Source: CAVQJU01 sp963755195 (GTDB lineage Bacteria; Acidobacteriota; Vicinamibacteria; Vicinamibacterales; CAVVIG01). From it: 64,000 nucleotides of DNA. Below are positions 44,928-52,218 of the stretch, piece by piece; within the stretch, counting starts at the first letter, position 1; every line of letters begins with the position of its first letter. Under the pieces are notes generated by a model that was not told the DNA's origin, did not search any database, and saw only the letters and a list, made by a program, of their open reading frames with translations. The DNA lies in contig CAVWIZ010000002.1 in the NCBI GenBank assembly GCA_963755195.1, positions 744,001 to 808,000 on the forward strand, written 5' to 3'. A program made the translations under genes and the position numbers.

Positions 44928-45555
44928 AGATCTGCGGCATCACGCGGCGCGAGGATGCGGCCGCCGCCGTCAGCGCGGGCGCCAATGCGCTGGGGTTTGT
45001 GTTCTGGCCTGACAGCCCGAGGTTCATCGATCCCTTCCGGGCGCGGGCGGATTGTCGCCGGGCTTCCGCCGTTCGTGACGCCGGTCGGGGTGTTTGTCGA
45101 TCAGCCGGCCGATTACGTGAACGCCGTCGCCAACCTCGCGCGCCTCGGCGTCGTCCAGTTGCACGGCGATGAGAAACCCGACTACGAGCCGACGATGACT
45201 CGGCCGGTGATGAAAGCCGTCGGTCTTCGCGCCGGCACGCTGGCCGCCATCGAGACGCTGGCCCTCGCGCGTCGTGGTCCTGCTCGATGTGCACGACCCG
45301 GTCCGGCGCGGCGGGACGGGGCGAACGGTGGACTGGGCGGACGCGGCGGCGGTGGCCGCGGCTGCGCGGGGGAGGAAGATCGTGTTCGCCGGCGGCCTGA
45401 CGGCCGACAACGTCGGCGAGGCGATCGCGCGGGTGCGGCCGTTTGGCATCGACGTGTCCTCCGGAGTGGAGGCCGCGCCGGGTGTGAAGGATCACGGGCG
45501 CCTGAAGGCGCTGTTTGAGGCCATCCATGGCAGTTGTCACGCGACGCGATCCTGA
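44918..45555 (+). CDS. trpF: Phosphoribosylanthranilate isomerase (two apparent frameshifts)
   Basis: About 212 residues. N-terminus FVKICGITRREDAAAAVSAG, ANALGFVFWPDSPRFIDP, IVAGLPPFVTPVGVFVDQPA, LARLGVVQLHGDE, LLDVHDPVRRGGTGRTVDWA and KIVFAGGLTADNVGEAIARV, GIDVSSGVEAAPGVKDHGRL. The catalytic Cys (KICG) and Asp (DVHD) are present. Extra bases near 45042 and 45275. Its 3' end overlaps the trpB start by about 29 nt. Confidence 0.92.
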
Positions 45556-46727
45556 CGCGCGGGGGTATTTCGGCGACTTCGGTGGACGCTTCGTCCCCGA
45601 GACGCTCGTCGAGCCGATCGAGGAACTCGAGCGTGCGTATTTGGCCGTGCGGGACGATCCGGCGTTCGCGGCCGAGCTGAATCGGCTGCTGAAGCACTAC
45701 GTGGGACGACCGACGCCGGTCTACGAGGCGCGGCGTCTGGCGGAGGCCTTCGGCGGCGCGCGCATCTTCCTGAAGCGCGAAGACCTGACGCATACAGGGG
45801 CGCACAAGATCAACAACGCTCTGGGCCAGGCGCTCCTCGCCTCGAGAATGGGCAAAAGGCGGATTGTCGCTGAAACCGGAGCAGGGCAGCACGGCGTGGC
45901 GACGGCGACCGCGTGCGCGCTGCTCGGCCTCGAGTGCCATGTCTACATGGGCTCGGAAGACATGGTGCGGCAGGAACTGAATGTGTTCCGCATGCGCCTG
46001 TTGGGCGCCGAAGTCTTGCGCGTCGACGTCGGGAAGCCGGACGCTCAAAGACGCGATCAACGAAGCCATGCGCGACTGGGTCACCAACGTGACCGACACG
46101 TACTATCTGCTGGGTTCGGTGCTCGGTCCGCATCCGTACCCGCTGATGGTCCGTGAATTTCAGTCGGTCATCGGGCGCGAGGCGCGCGAACAGATCCGCG
46201 AGCTCGCCGGCCGCCTTCCCGACGCCATCGTGGCGTGCGTCGGCGGCGGCAGCAACGCCATCGGCATCTTCGATGCGTTCATCGGCGACGCCGGGGTCCG
46301 GCTGATTGGCGTCGAGGCCGGCGGCGAAGCCATCATCCGCGGGCGTCACGCGGCGCGCTTCGCCGGCGGCAGCACCGGCGTGCTGCAGGGGACGCGCACC
46401 TTCATCCTGCAGGACGACGATGGCAATATCGAGTTGACGCATTCGATCTCGGCCGGCCTGGACTATGCCGCCGTGGGACCCGAGCATGCCTGGCTGCGCG
46501 CGAACGGCCGGGCCGAGTACGCCTACATCACCGACGACGAGGCGCTCGAAGCATTTCAGTCGTTGGCGCGACTGGAGGGGATTCTGCCCGCGCTCGAATC
46601 GGCGCACGCCGTGGCCTACGCGCGCCGGGTCGCGCAGGAGCTGGGCCCGAAGGGCATCCTGCTCGTGAACCTGTCGGGGCGCGGCGACAAAGACGTGCAG
46701 ACGGTGGAAAAATGCCTTCGCGCCTGA
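45527..46727 (+). CDS. trpB: Tryptophan synthase beta chain (one apparent frameshift)
   Basis: About 400 residues; the PLP enzyme condensing indole with serine. It contains YFGDFGGRFVPETLVEPIEE, the PLP lysine in LTHTGAHKINNALGQALLAS, AETGAGQHGVATATACALLG, VACVGGGSNAIGIFDAFIGD and HSISAGLDYAAVGPEHAWL. One extra base near 46035 sits between LRVDVG and SRTLKDAINEAMRDW. It overlaps the trpA ATG by 16 nt, and the two subunits are normally co-translated. Confidence 0.96.
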
Positions 46728-47596
46728 CCGACGTCTTTGCGCGGTTGCGCCAGGAGCAGCGGCCTGGCCTCGTGACGTATACGACGGCCGCCGATCCGGA
46801 CGTGCGGCGATCGGCTGATATTCTGCGGGCGCTCGATCGCGCCGGCGCCGACGTCCTCGAAGTCGGCGTGCCGTTTTCGGACCCGCTGGCCGACGGCCCG
46901 GTGATCCAGCGTGCGACGGAGCGTGCGCTCCTCGCTGGCGGCAGCTTGAGGACGTCGCTGAAGCTCATCGCGGACGTCCGGCCGCACGTGTCGGCGCCGA
47001 TCGTGGTCTTCAGCTACGCGAACCCGCTCCTGCGCCTGGGCGTTCTCGAGTTCGCGCACCGGGCGGCCGATGCCGGCGTCGACGGCGTGCTCGCGCTCGA
47101 TCTGCCGATCGAAGAAGCAGAGGAGTTTCGCGAGACGATGGCGGGTTCGGGGATCGACACGATTTTTCTGCTGAGCCCGACGACCACCGACGCGAGGATC
47201 AAGAAGGCGGCGGCGCTCGGGCGCGGCTTCCTGTACGGCATCTCGCGCCTGGGCGTGACGGGCGCCCGCGACCAGGTGTCGTCGGGCGCCGAAGCGCTCG
47301 TGCGGCGCATCCGGGGGTTTACGTCGCTGCCGGTGGCGCTCGGGTTCGGCATTGCGCGTCCGGAACATGTCGCGGAAGTGGGCCGGTATGCCGATGCCGC
47401 GGTGGTCGGGAGCGCGCTGGTGTCGCTGATTGCGGACGAAAGCGGATCGCCGCAGCTCGTCGATCGCGTCGAGGCCTACGTGCGATCGCTTCGACGCGCA
47501 TGCCAGGGGAAGAAAGTTCAAAGTTTAAAGTCTGAAGTGCAAAGTCTAAAGTGCAAAGTGCAAAGTGCAAAGGTCAAAGTGAATGCCGACGCTTGA
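46712..47596 (+). CDS. trpA: Tryptophan synthase alpha chain with repeat-encoded C-terminal tail
   Basis: 294 residues. The catalytic Glu and Asp regions (DVLEVGVPFSDPLADGPVIQ; GVDGVLALDLPIEEAEEFRE) and the loop FLYGISRLGVTG, GFGIARPEHVAEVGRYADAA are normal. The enzyme should end near YVRSLRRACQGKK. Instead the frame runs through a 7-bp array (AAAGTGC-type) and adds VQSLKSEVQSLKCKVQSAKV plus a few residues, a heptad-like basic tail. The stop (47594-47596) lies inside the next gene's start region. Confidence 0.95.
   Translation: MPSRLTDVFARLRQEQRPGLVTYTTAADPDVRRSADILRALDRAGADVLEVGVPFSDPLADGPVIQRATERALLAGGSLRTSLKLIADVRPHVSAPIVVFSYANPLLRLGVLEFAHRAADAGVDGVLALDLPIEEAEEFRETMAGSGIDTIFLLSPTTTDARIKKAAALGRGFLYGISRLGVTGARDQVSSGAEALVRRIRGFTSLPVALGFGIARPEHVAEVGRYADAAVVGSALVSLIADESGSPQLVDRVEAYVRSLRRACQGKKVQSLKSEVQSLKCKVQSAKVKVNADA
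47513..47582. repeat. 7-bp tandem array (AAAGTNN x10) at the trpA 3' end
   Basis: Ten contiguous 7-nt units (AAAGTTC, AAAGTTT, AAAGTCT, GAAGTGC, AAAGTCT, three AAAGTGC, AAAGGTC, AAAGTGA). Because 7 and 3 are coprime, the translated period is seven residues, which gives TrpA a heptad-repeat tail. The AAAGG unit may also act as ribosome site for the chorismate mutase gene starting at 47583. Confidence 0.95.
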
Positions 47597-47888
47597 CGAT
47601 TTGCGGAATGACATCGACCGGGTGGACGAAGTGCTGGTGCGGCTGCTGAACGAGCGGGCGCGGTGCGCTTGCGAGATTGGCCGCTTGAAGAAGGAACAGG
47701 GGATTGACGTGTACCAGCCCGACCGCGAGAAGCAGGTGCTCGATCACGTGCGCGGCGTGGCGGCTGAAGGGCCGCTCGGGCCGGACGCGATTGCGCGGCT
47801 GTTCGAGCGCATCATCGACGAAGCACGGCGGCTGGAACGGCGGGTGGCGCACGACGAGGTGACGGGCGAGAACGACAAGCTATCATGA
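47583..47888 (+). CDS. aroQ: Chorismate mutase, AroQ type
   Basis: 101 residues, all-helical monofunctional chorismate mutase (chorismate to prephenate). It shows LDDLRNDIDRVDEVLVRLLN, RARCACEIGRLKKEQGIDVY and ADREKQ-like YQPDREKQVLDHVRG, with the helix end GPDAIARLFERIIDEARRLE. It overlaps trpA by 14 nt and is 26 nt before the DAHP synthase start. It sits exactly where flux divides between Trp and Phe/Tyr. Confidence 0.93.
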   Translation: MPTLDDLRNDIDRVDEVLVRLLNERARCACEIGRLKKEQGIDVYQPDREKQVLDHVRGVAAEGPLGPDAIARLFERIIDEARRLERRVAHDEVTGENDKLS

Positions 47889-47914
47889 ACGATCGCGTTC
47901 TGGAGGCGGAAGCC

Positions 47915-48961
47915 ATGGTTGTAGTAATGGAAGAACGGGCGACGGAGACACAGATTGAGCAGGTGGTCTCGCGCCTGGTGGAAATGGGCATGGACGTGCA
48001 CCGATCGACGGGCGTGTCCCGGACGGTGCTGGGGGTGGTGGGGCAGAAGCGTCCCGACCCCGGCCTGATTGAAATGCTCGACGGTGTGCACGAGGTGATG
48101 CGCATCTCCGAGCCGTACAAGCTGGCGAGCCGGACCTTCAAACCCGAAGGGACGATCATCACCGTGGGCGATGTCCGCATCGGCGGCGACGAGGTCATCG
48201 TCATGGCGGGGCCGTGTTCGGCGGAGACCGACAGCCAGGTCCAGGCGGCCGCGGCGGCCGTGCGGAAGGCCGGGGCCAAGATCTTCCGTGGCGGCGCGTT
48301 CAAACCGCGCAGCTCGCCCTACAGTTTCCAGGGACTCGGCGAAGAGGGTCTGCGGATGCTTCGCGACGCGGCGAAGGCCGAGAACCTGCAGCTCGTCACC
48401 GAGGTGATGGATGCCAACCAGATCGAGGTCATCGGCAAGTACGCCGACATCTATCAGGTGGGCGCGCGCAACATGCAGAACTTCACGCTGCTGCGCGAGC
48501 TCGGCTACGTGCGGAAGCCCGTGCTGCTCAAGCGCGGCATTGCGGCGACGATTGAAGAGTGGCTGCTCTCGGCCGAATACATCCTGAGCGGCGGCAACAA
48601 CGATGTGATCCTGTGCGAGCGCGGCATCCGGACGTTCGAGACCGCGACCAGGAACACGTTCGATGTTTCGGCCATTCCGATCATCAAGAAGCTCAGCCAC
48701 CTGCCGATCATCGCCGACCCGAGCCACGGTGCGGGCCGCCGTGACATGGTGGCGCCGATGGCCCGCGCGGCCGTGGCCGCCGGCGCCGACGGCCTGATCA
48801 TCGAGGTGCACTGCGACCCCGATCACGCGCTCAGCGACGGGGCGCAGTCGATGTTCCCGGCGCAGTTCGATCGGTTGATGGCGGAGTTGCGGATCATCGC
48901 GCCGGCCATCGGACGCAGCATCTGCCTGGAGACCGTGGCGCGCCGCGGCTGGGGGGCCTAG
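47915..48961 (+). CDS. aroF: 3-deoxy-D-arabino-heptulosonate-7-phosphate synthase, type I-beta, with regulatory N-terminus
   Basis: 348 residues; first step of the shikimate pathway. The start ATG 47915 has GGAGG 9 nt before it; an upstream ATG (47885) overlaps the previous stop. The first 70 residues (VVVMEERATETQIEQVVSRL, RTVLGVVGQKRPDPGLIEML) match the ferredoxin-like feedback domain of Thermotoga-type enzymes. The barrel shows VIVMAGPCSAETDSQVQAAA, IFRGGAFKPRSSPYSFQGLG, YADIYQVGARNMQNFTLLRE, VLLKRGIAATIEEWLLSAEY and IADPSHGAGRRDMVAPMA. Allosteric inhibition by Tyr/Phe is probable. Confidence 0.95.
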   Translation: MVVVMEERATETQIEQVVSRLVEMGMDVHRSTGVSRTVLGVVGQKRPDPGLIEMLDGVHEVMRISEPYKLASRTFKPEGTIITVGDVRIGGDEVIVMAGPCSAETDSQVQAAAAAVRKAGAKIFRGGAFKPRSSPYSFQGLGEEGLRMLRDAAKAENLQLVTEVMDANQIEVIGKYADIYQVGARNMQNFTLLRELGYVRKPVLLKRGIAATIEEWLLSAEYILSGGNNDVILCERGIRTFETATRNTFDVSAIPIIKKLSHLPIIADPSHGAGRRDMVAPMARAAVAAGADGLIIEVHCDPDHALSDGAQSMFPAQFDRLMAELRIIAPAIGRSICLETVARRGWGA

Positions 48962-48967
48962 CCGCTG

Positions 48968-49858
48968 ATGGAGTTGCCTGTCATTCAGCCGGGCCGGCCG
49001 TTGCGATCCAACGGGCAGCCGCCGATCTTTCAGAAGATCGGCATCGTGGGGCTGGGCCTCATCGGCGGCTCGGTGGCGCTGGCGGCGCGTCAGCTCTGGC
49101 CGGCCGCGCTCGTGATCGGCGTCGACAACAAGGACGTGCTCGAGACGGCGATGCGGCTGCATGCCATCGACGTGGCCGCCGACGATCCGATTGTGCTGGC
49201 CGAGGCCGACCTTGTCATTCTCGCCGCGCCTGTCCGGCAGAACATCGAACGGCTCGCCGATCTCGAGAGCAACGTTCATCAATCCGCCGTGGTCACCGAT
49301 ACCGGCAGTACGAAGCGGGCCGTCGTGGCGGCTGCGCGCGGACTGCCCTCGCGGTTCAGCTTCATCGGCGGTCACCCGCTCGGCGGAAGCGCGAGGGGCG
49401 GTCTCGAGCACGCGCGCCCGGACCTGTTCGTCGGCCGCCCATGGCTGCTGACGCCCGTGGCCGAAGGGGGCGAGGCCATCGAGAAGTTGTCGGCGTTTGT
49501 CCGGGCGCTCGGCGCGGAGCCTCGAGTGCTCGATGTGGCCACGCACGATCGGGTGATGGCGTTTCTCAGCCACCTTCCACAGCTCACAGCCAGCGCGCTC
49601 ATGCACGTGGTGGGCGAGGCCGTGGGGCCCGAGCGGCTGGCGCTCGCCGGTCGGGGGCTGGCCGATACGACTCGCCTCGCATCGAGCCCGCCGGAGATCT
49701 GGCGCGACATCGCGGCCACCAATGCCGACGAAATCGGTCCGGCGCTCGATGCGTTGATTGCCCTCCTTGAAGACCTGCGCCGCGATCTGCCCAAGGGCGA
49801 TCGATTGGCCGACGTCTTCACGGCCGCGGAGATCTGGCGCCGCACGCTGAGCGCCTAG
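48968..49858 (+). CDS. tyrA: Prephenate dehydrogenase
   Basis: 296 residues; the NAD(P)-dependent step to 4-hydroxyphenylpyruvate for tyrosine. It shows KIGIVGLGLIGGSVALAARQ (dinucleotide fold), LVILAAPVRQNIERLADLES, VVTDTGSTKRAVVAAARGL, FIGGHPLGGSARGGLEHARP and DRVMAFLSHLPQLTASALMH (catalytic His regions). No ACT domain. It is the last gene of the aromatic operon; the TAG stop is contributed by the left arm of the inverted-repeat element that follows. Confidence 0.95.
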   Translation: MELPVIQPGRPLRSNGQPPIFQKIGIVGLGLIGGSVALAARQLWPAALVIGVDNKDVLETAMRLHAIDVAADDPIVLAEADLVILAAPVRQNIERLADLESNVHQSAVVTDTGSTKRAVVAAARGLPSRFSFIGGHPLGGSARGGLEHARPDLFVGRPWLLTPVAEGGEAIEKLSAFVRALGAEPRVLDVATHDRVMAFLSHLPQLTASALMHVVGEAVGPERLALAGRGLADTTRLASSPPEIWRDIAATNADEIGPALDALIALLEDLRRDLPKGDRLADVFTAAEIWRRTLSA

Positions 49859-50020
49859 CAGCCCGTGGTGCAACTCCATCTGCATTCGAACGGCGAGGCA
49901 TCCCGTCTGGCGGCGTTGCTCCTCCCTCAAATATTCCCGATATTCTCGGTCGTCGCGCCTTGCCAGCCGGGCGCCTCGCCGTTCTCGGTGCAACGATGGA
50001 GTTGCACCACGGGCTGCTAG
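49855..50020. mobile_element. 166-bp inverted-repeat element after the aromatic operon
   Basis: The outer arms 49855-49880 and 49995-50020 are perfectly complementary over 26 nt (CTAGCAGCCCGTGGTGCAAC...). Pairing continues imperfectly inward (AACGGCGAGGC; CCCGTCTGGC against CCCGGCTGGC), leaving an AT-rich centre (CAAATATTCCCGATATTC). The element occupies the whole gap between tyrA and thiolase. It resembles a REP/MITE-type insertion and could also act as a transcription terminator. Confidence 0.7.
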
Positions 50021-50032
50021 GACGAAGACGCC

Positions 50033-51211
50033 ATGGATGCCGTCATACTGAGCGCCTGCCGGACGCCGATTGGATCGTTTGGCGGACAGCTCAGGGATCT
50101 GTCGGCGAGCGATCTTGGGGCGGTGGTCATTCGTGAGGCCGTGGCGCGCGCGGCCGTGGACGTTCGTGACATCGGCGACGTGGTGATGGGCTGCGTCCTC
50201 CAGGCGGGCGCCGGGATGAACGTCGCGCGGCAAGCCGCGATCAGCGCCGGCGTTCCCGTCGACGTGCCGGCCGAAACCGTCAATCGCGTGTGCGGGTCGG
50301 GTCTTCAGGCGGTCGTGCATGCGGTTGAAGCGATCGCGGTCGGGTACGTCCACACGGTCGTCGCCGGCGGCACCGAGTCGATGTCGAGCGCGCCCTACTT
50401 GCTGAGGGGGGCGCGCTGGGGCTACCGACTGGGCCACGCCGAGGCCGTCGACTCTTTGCTGGCTGAGGGACTCACCTGCGCCATCAACTCCTGCCACATG
50501 GGCGTGACGGCCGAGGAAATCGCGTCGCGTTACGGAATCTCGCGAGCCGACCAGGACGGGTTTGCCGCCGAGAGCCAACGGCGGGCCGTCCGCGCGAGGG
50601 GCGACGGAAGCTTCAGGGCGGAAATCGTGCCTGTGAACGTGCCCCAGAAGAAAGGCGATCCGCTTCGCGTGGACAGCGACGAGTACCCCCGCGCCGGCAC
50701 CACCGCCGAGACGCTGGCCTCGTTGAGGCCCGCCTTCAAGAAAGACGGGTCGGTGACCGCCGGGAATGCGTCCGGGATCAACGACGGCGCCGCCGCCCTC
50801 GTCGTCACCAGCGCGGAGCGCGCTCGGGCGATCGGCACGCCGCCGCTCGCTCGAATCCTGGCGTACGCCGTGGCGGGCGTCGATCCGAAGATCATGGGGA
50901 TGGGGCCGGTCCCCGCCGTGCGGCGTGTCCTCGATCGTGCCGGGCTCACCACGGGCCAGGTCGATCTGTTCGAATTGAACGAGGCGTTTGCCGTGCAGTC
51001 GCTCGCCGTGATCCGCGAGCTCGGCCTCGATCCCGCGAAAGTGAACGTGCACGGCGGCGCAATCAGCCTGGGCCATCCCATCGGTGCCAGCGGCGCGCGC
51101 ATCCTGACGACGCTGGTGCACGCGCTGCGGGCGAAGCAGCGCCGTTACGGGATTGCGGCGCTGTGCATCGGCGGCGGGATGGGGATTGCGATGGCCGTCG
51201 AAGCCCTGTGA
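50033..51211 (+). CDS. Acetyl-CoA acetyltransferase (thiolase)
   Basis: 392 residues, standard length. Both active-site Cys and the His are seen: VNRVCGSGLQAVVHAVEAIA, GGAISLGHPIGASGARILTT and AALCIGGGMGIAMAVEAL. It condenses two acetyl-CoA to acetoacetyl-CoA or thiolyses 3-ketoacyl-CoA; no other beta-oxidation or PHB gene is adjacent to decide which. The frame is uninterrupted. It is followed by a 9-bp array overlapping its stop. Confidence 0.95.
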   Translation: MDAVILSACRTPIGSFGGQLRDLSASDLGAVVIREAVARAAVDVRDIGDVVMGCVLQAGAGMNVARQAAISAGVPVDVPAETVNRVCGSGLQAVVHAVEAIAVGYVHTVVAGGTESMSSAPYLLRGARWGYRLGHAEAVDSLLAEGLTCAINSCHMGVTAEEIASRYGISRADQDGFAAESQRRAVRARGDGSFRAEIVPVNVPQKKGDPLRVDSDEYPRAGTTAETLASLRPAFKKDGSVTAGNASGINDGAAALVVTSAERARAIGTPPLARILAYAVAGVDPKIMGMGPVPAVRRVLDRAGLTTGQVDLFELNEAFAVQSLAVIRELGLDPAKVNVHGGAISLGHPIGASGARILTTLVHALRAKQRRYGIAALCIGGGMGIAMAVEAL

Positions 51212-51245
51212 ACGATGTGAATGACGTGAGCAACGTGACGTGAGG
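51208..51245. repeat. 9-bp degenerate array (GTGAAYGAY) bridging two genes
   Basis: Units GTGAACGAT, GTGAATGAC, GTGAGCAAC, GTGAC, GTGAGG. The first unit includes the thiolase stop codon, and the last supplies the GTG start of the JAMM protease gene. Confidence 0.8.
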
Positions 51246-51683
51246 GAAGTGATTCTCCTGCGTCAGGCCCATGACGACATCATCGCTCACGCGCGCGGCG
51301 CGGCCCCGGCCGAGTGCTGCGGCCTCCTCGTCGGCGCGGGCGACACGATTATCGAAGCCGTGCGAACCCGCAACCTCGCAACCGACCCCAGCCGTTTCCT
51401 GATTGCTCCTGAAGATCACATCAACGCCAGGCGCGAGGCTCGCCAACGAGATCTTGACGTGCTGGGCTTCTACCACTCGCATCCGCGGTCAGCGGCGACG
51501 CCCTCGCCGACCGATCTGGCGGAAGCGTCGTATCCGGGGCATCTGTACCTGATCGTCAGCGTGCAGGCCGAGCCGGCGGACGTGCGTATCTTTCAGTTCG
51601 AGGGCGGCGCCTTCCGTGAGACGGCGTGGACGTCAGAGATCGCGGATGCCAGGGCGAACCTCGACCGTGACGGTGGCCTGTGA
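51240..51683 (+). CDS. JAMM/MPN-domain metalloprotease (Mov34/JAB family)
   Basis: 147 residues. The JAMM zinc motif is complete: Glu in PAECCGLLVGAGDT, then FYHSHPRSAATPSPTDLAEA (HxH plus Asp ten residues on). Bacterial free-standing JAMM proteins cleave ubiquitin-like or sulfur-carrier C-terminal fusions, or act in cysteine biosynthesis. No MoaD/ThiS-like partner is adjacent, so the substrate is unknown. GTG 51240 lies in a tandem array; GTG 51249 is an alternative. Its 3' end overlaps the convergent PKD gene by 51 bp. Confidence 0.85.
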   Translation: MREVILLRQAHDDIIAHARGAAPAECCGLLVGAGDTIIEAVRTRNLATDPSRFLIAPEDHINARREARQRDLDVLGFYHSHPRSAATPSPTDLAEASYPGHLYLIVSVQAEPADVRIFQFEGGAFRETAWTSEIADARANLDRDGGL

Positions 51684-52094
51684 AACGGCCTTGCCGCCTT
51701 TCTTCAGCCGGAGCGTCACCTTGAAGTGGCCCGCGCGGAAGATGTGGTCGACGGTGAATCGGCGCTTGAACGTGCTCTTGCCCGGCTCGTAAGGCTCGCA
51801 GTCCGACGTCGTCTGCGACTCGGTGCCGTCGCCCCAATCCCACTCGGTCGTGGTGCAGTAGAAGTCTTCGAGGTCGTCCGGACCGCCGTTGAGCTCGGCG
51901 GTGATCGCGATGCGCGCCGGAGACATGCCGATGTTCGGACGGGCGGTCAGCGTCAGCTTCGGACGCTTGTCCTTCTCTTTGTCCGCATCCTTGTCCTTCG
52001 AGGACTTGTCCTGTGGTTGTGCCGCCGCGGTGATGGCCGCGGTGAACAGGAGGCACGCGGCGCCGGCCCATCGCAGACGCCGTTGGTTCGTCAT
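51633..52094 (-). CDS. Secreted single PKD-like domain protein
   Basis: 153 residues. Signal peptide (LRWAGAACLLFTAAITAAAQ), a charged Lys/Asp linker (DKSSKDKDADKEKDK), then one PKD-type beta-sandwich (NIGMSPARIAITAELNGGPD, TEWDWGDGTESQTTSDCEP, RFTVDHIFRAGHFKVTLRLK). The WDWGDGT signature is near-diagnostic. The start has GGAGGGA upstream. It probably has an adhesive or structural envelope role. Its end overlaps the JAMM gene on the opposite strand. Confidence 0.85.
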   Translation of the reverse strand: MTNQRRLRWAGAACLLFTAAITAAAQPQDKSSKDKDADKEKDKRPKLTLTARPNIGMSPARIAITAELNGGPDDLEDFYCTTTEWDWGDGTESQTTSDCEPYEPGKSTFKRRFTVDHIFRAGHFKVTLRLKKGGKAVSQATVTVEVRPGIRDL

Positions 52095-52218
52095 GAACGG
52101 TCCCTCCGGGGCGGCCAGACAAAATTGTCGCGGCCAAGAAGAATTTGTCGCGAACGCTTCAACATATTGTACGGCGCTCTGTCTGGCCCGGGCAAGGCAT
52201 TCAAGCCATAATGGCCCG

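Noticed and set aside
44101..45555. A TrpC-TrpF fusion protein
   Set aside because: One frame over, TrpC continues with a normal tail (SADPGGALRQLLAGVT) and a TAA at 44925, so the apparent fusion results from one extra base.
47744..51121. A 1125-residue open frame on the minus strand
   Set aside because: It is opposite chorismate mutase, DAHP synthase, tyrA and thiolase, all with clear motifs. The composition is the Arg/His/Asp-rich pattern typical of antisense frames in GC-rich DNA.
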